From JBKJML01 sp046596415 (GTDB lineage Bacteria; Actinomycetota; Thermoleophilia; Gaiellales; Gaiellaceae): a stretch of 15,375 bases of DNA. A model generated the notes under the pieces. That model worked only from the letters and a program-made list of their open reading frames with translations, had not been told where the DNA came from and searched no databases. The position numbers and the translations under genes were made by a program. The stretch is taken from assembly GCA_046596415.1 (NCBI GenBank), contig JBKJML010000047.1, forward strand, positions 1 to 15,375, in the 5' to 3' direction. Positions 14,099 to 15,375 of this stretch are shown here, in pieces; within the stretch, counting starts at the first letter, position 1; each line of letters begins with the position of its first letter.

Positions 14099-14145
14099 CG
14101 CTTCTCGCTCGAAGCCGCCGAGTTCATTCCCTGTCCACGTACTCG

Positions 14146-14183
14146 TTTGATTTGCCACGAGCGGCCGAACGGCAGCGATCAAA
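14146..14183. other. Interrupted inverted repeat downstream of the enolase-superfamily gene
   Basis: TTTGAT (14146-14151) pairs with ATCAAA (14178-14183), and TGCC (14153-14156) with GGCA (14171-14174), giving ten base pairs with a small internal loop and a 14-base apical loop. It lies 47 bases after the stop at 14098. No T-run follows, so it could be a weak terminator, an operator or chance. The rest of 14099-14200 holds nothing else I can support. Confidence 0.3.
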
Positions 14184-14204
14184 TCGGACGAACTGCGGTG
14201 GTTA

Positions 14205-14235
14205 TCTAGAATCTTCACAGTTTTTAAGATTTAGA
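14205..14235. promoter_or_regulatory. Candidate ArsR operator (inverted repeat)
   Basis: TCTAGAATCTT (14205-14215) and AAGATTTAGA (14226-14235) are inverted repeats, identical apart from one extra G in the left arm, separated by ten bases. The site covers the predicted -35 (TTCACA, 14214-14219) and sits in an AT-rich patch that stands out from the GC-rich surroundings. Binding by the ArsR protein encoded immediately downstream would block its own promoter. ArsR proteins commonly bind such interrupted AT-rich palindromes. Confidence 0.5.
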
Positions 14236-14242
14236 GTAAGCT
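14214..14242 (+). promoter_or_regulatory. Predicted promoter of the arsR-hyfB operon, leaderless
   Basis: TTCACA (14214-14219, five of six matches to the -35 consensus), a 17-base spacer and TAAGCT (14237-14242, fitting the loose actinobacterial TAnnnT -10). The GTG start at 14249 is six bases further on, where transcription would begin. No Shine-Dalgarno is visible, so a leaderless message is likely. Confidence 0.45.
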
Positions 14243-14248
14243 CCACAG

Positions 14249-14584
14249 GTGCCCTCGTCGCGTCAAGCCGTCCACGTCGTGAAGGCGAATCTCTTCCGCG
14301 TGCTCGGGCATCCCGCGCGGGTTCGGATTCTCGAGCTGTTGCGAGAAGGGGAGCGGTCGGTGGGCGCGCTGCAGGCCGAGCTCGAGCTCGACTCGGGTGG
14401 TACTTCGCAGCACCTTGCCGCCTTGCGGCGGATCGGTCTGGTCGAATCGAGGCGTGACGGCACGAGCGTCTACTACCGCGTCGAGGACGCGAGCGTGTTC
14501 GTCCTGCTCGAGACTGCTCGCGCGCTGATCACGCGTCAGCTAACCGAGCAGCAGTCGATTCTGCAGGACCTCGAAGCCTCGTGA
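14249..14584 (+). CDS. ArsR-family winged-helix transcriptional regulator
   Basis: Small dimeric repressor of 111 residues. The core winged helix-turn-helix runs from LFRVLGHPARVRILELL (15-31) through SVGALQAEL to the recognition helix TSQHLAALRRIGLV (52-65) and the wing ESRRDGTSVYYRV (66-78). A C-terminal helix follows (about 83-108). The protein contains no cysteine at all, so the classical ELCVCDL metal site of ArsR/SmtB sensors is absent; it must respond to something other than thiol-bound metal or arsenite. The start is GTG 14249, placed by the promoter and the normal N-terminal length. The stop overlaps the GTG of the HyfB-like gene (GTGA), so the regulator is co-translated with, and probably controls, a membrane hydrogenase-like or proton-pumping complex. 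Confidence 0.9.
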   Translation: MPSSRQAVHVVKANLFRVLGHPARVRILELLREGERSVGALQAELELDSGGTSQHLAALRRIGLVESRRDGTSVYYRVEDASVFVLLETARALITRQLTEQQSILQDLEAS

Positions 14585-15375
14585 TCGCCGCGCTCCTGCT
14601 CGCCGGTCTGAGCGCGATCGCACTCGGGGCGGCGCTCCTTCTCCGCGCTAGCGCGTTTCAAGCCGGTCTGCTCACACAGGCCGCTGGTGTGGCCGCGGTC
14701 GGGCTTGCCGGCTTCTGGACGCTCGGCTCCGGCAACACGTTGGGCGCGGGCTTCGCGAGTGCGCTCGACCCGCGCTTGGGGGTCGACGGCTTGAGCGGGC
14801 TCTTCCTTGGCACGCTCGGCCTGGTCGCGGTACCGGCGCTCCTGTTCTCGCTCCGCTACCTGCAGCCGTCGCGGCGGGGACGCCTGGTCGCCGCCCTGAG
14901 CGGCGCCTTCGTGCTTGCGCTCGCACTTGTCCTCTGCGCCCGCGATCCGCTCACCTTCCTCACCGGCTGGGAGCTGATGACGCTGCTCTCGGCGAGCTTG
15001 ATCCTCGTCGCCCGCCACGCCGACCGGCTCTCGCGGCAGACGGTCTTCAACTACCTCGCGGTCACCCACCTCGGCGGCGTCGGGACCTGGGTCGCAATCC
15101 TCCTGCTGGCGCGCGAGGGTGCCTTCGGCGACCCGGCCGCGATTGAGGCGGGCTCAGGCCTACAGATTGCGATCGCCCTCGCGGCCCTCCTCGGGATGGG
15201 AACGAAGGCGGGCGTGATGCCGCTACACGTCTGGCTTCCGCGCGCGCATCCGATCGCGCCGGCTCCGGTCTCGGCGCTGATGAGCGGCGTGATGATCAAG
15301 GTCGCGCTCTACGGGCTGGTGCGCGTCCTCGTCGAATGGGTCGGCGTCCTGCCGGTCTGGTTCGGCGTGCTCGTG
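14581..15375 (+). CDS. hyfB: Hydrogenase-4 component B-like / complex I antiporter-like membrane subunit, cut by window end
   Basis: N-terminal 265 residues of a polytopic proton-translocating subunit related to HyfB/HycC and to NuoL/M/N. Very hydrophobic helices begin at residue 1. The conserved transmembrane glutamate is E131 (FLTGWELMTLLSAS). The channel lysines are K209 (GMGTKAGVMPLHVWLPRAHP) and K240 (SALMSGVMIKVALYG). The wording KAGVMPLHVWLPRAHPIAPAPVSALMSG is closer to HyfB and formate-hydrogenlyase subunits than to NuoL. Such subunits couple electron transfer by group 4 [NiFe] hydrogenases, or related dehydrogenase modules, to proton or sodium pumping. Later helices and the C-terminus are off the window, so the catalytic partner is not visible. 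The GTG overlaps the ArsR stop. An Mrp antiporter or a hydrogenase-like complex without nickel site are alternatives. Confidence 0.82.
   Translation, partial: MIAALLLAGLSAIALGAALLLRASAFQAGLLTQAAGVAAVGLAGFWTLGSGNTLGAGFASALDPRLGVDGLSGLFLGTLGLVAVPALLFSLRYLQPSRRGRLVAALSGAFVLALALVLCARDPLTFLTGWELMTLLSASLILVARHADRLSRQTVFNYLAVTHLGGVGTWVAILLLAREGAFGDPAAIEAGSGLQIAIALAALLGMGTKAGVMPLHVWLPRAHPIAPAPVSALMSGVMIKVALYGLVRVLVEWVGVLPVWFGVLV

Noticed and set aside
14100..14115. GCTTC/GAAGC hairpin just after the enolase-superfamily stop
   Set aside because: Only five base pairs with a six-base loop and no T-run, too weak to call a terminator.
1..15375. tRNA or rRNA genes, CRISPR arrays, insertion sequences, prophage or defence genes
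   Set aside because: Looked for on both strands; no tandem repeats, transposase motifs, tRNA-like folds or phage genes were recognised by eye.

Overview
High-GC DNA with GTG and TTG starts, many four-base stop/start overlaps, an F420-type luciferase-like oxidoreductase and actinobacterial-style promoters. This suggests an actinobacterium, perhaps of the Thermoleophilia (Gaiellales or Solirubrobacterales) lineage. The lineage is inferred from style; no marker gene is present. TGA is an ordinary stop codon throughout, with one exception described below.

Layout. (1) Positions 1-2241, minus strand: a coupled three-gene unit, read right to left, of an F420-dependent luciferase-family oxidoreductase and two short-chain dehydrogenases. 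The last dehydrogenase is cut by the window edge. (2) 2242-2365: divergent control region with a good rightward promoter and a palindrome over its start point. (3) 2366-12430, plus strand: one tightly packed ten-gene operon. It encodes both subunits of a class I CoA-transferase (3-oxoadipate/glutaconate type), an IclR regulator of the PcaR/PobR type, a 3-hydroxyacyl-CoA dehydrogenase, a complete oligopeptide-type ABC importer (binding protein, two permeases, two ATPases) and an M24 (prolidase/creatinase-like) metallohydrolase. (4) 12438-12964, minus strand: a small hypothetical protein and a glutaredoxin whose first active-site cysteine codon is TGA, a candidate selenoprotein. (5) 12983-14098, plus: an enolase-superfamily (mandelate racemase/muconate lactonising) enzyme resembling hydroxyproline-type dehydratases and epimerases. 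(6) 14099-14248: AT-rich control region. (7) 14249-15375, plus: a cysteine-free ArsR regulator coupled to a hydrogenase-4 component B-like (HyfB) membrane subunit, which runs off the window.

Reading of the ten-gene operon (inference): the importer brings in a peptide-like or modified amino acid compound, the M24 enzyme hydrolyses it, and the acid released is activated by CoA transfer and oxidised by the hydroxyacyl-CoA dehydrogenase. The IclR protein would sense a pathway acid. The nearby enolase-superfamily enzyme and the divergent F420/SDR genes may supply further steps. The substrate cannot be read from the sequence.

The most notable observations are the in-frame TGA at the UxxC position of the glutaredoxin, a 14-bp GCAA-capped hairpin between the binding-protein and permease genes, and head-to-head starts 18 bp apart that look leaderless on both strands.
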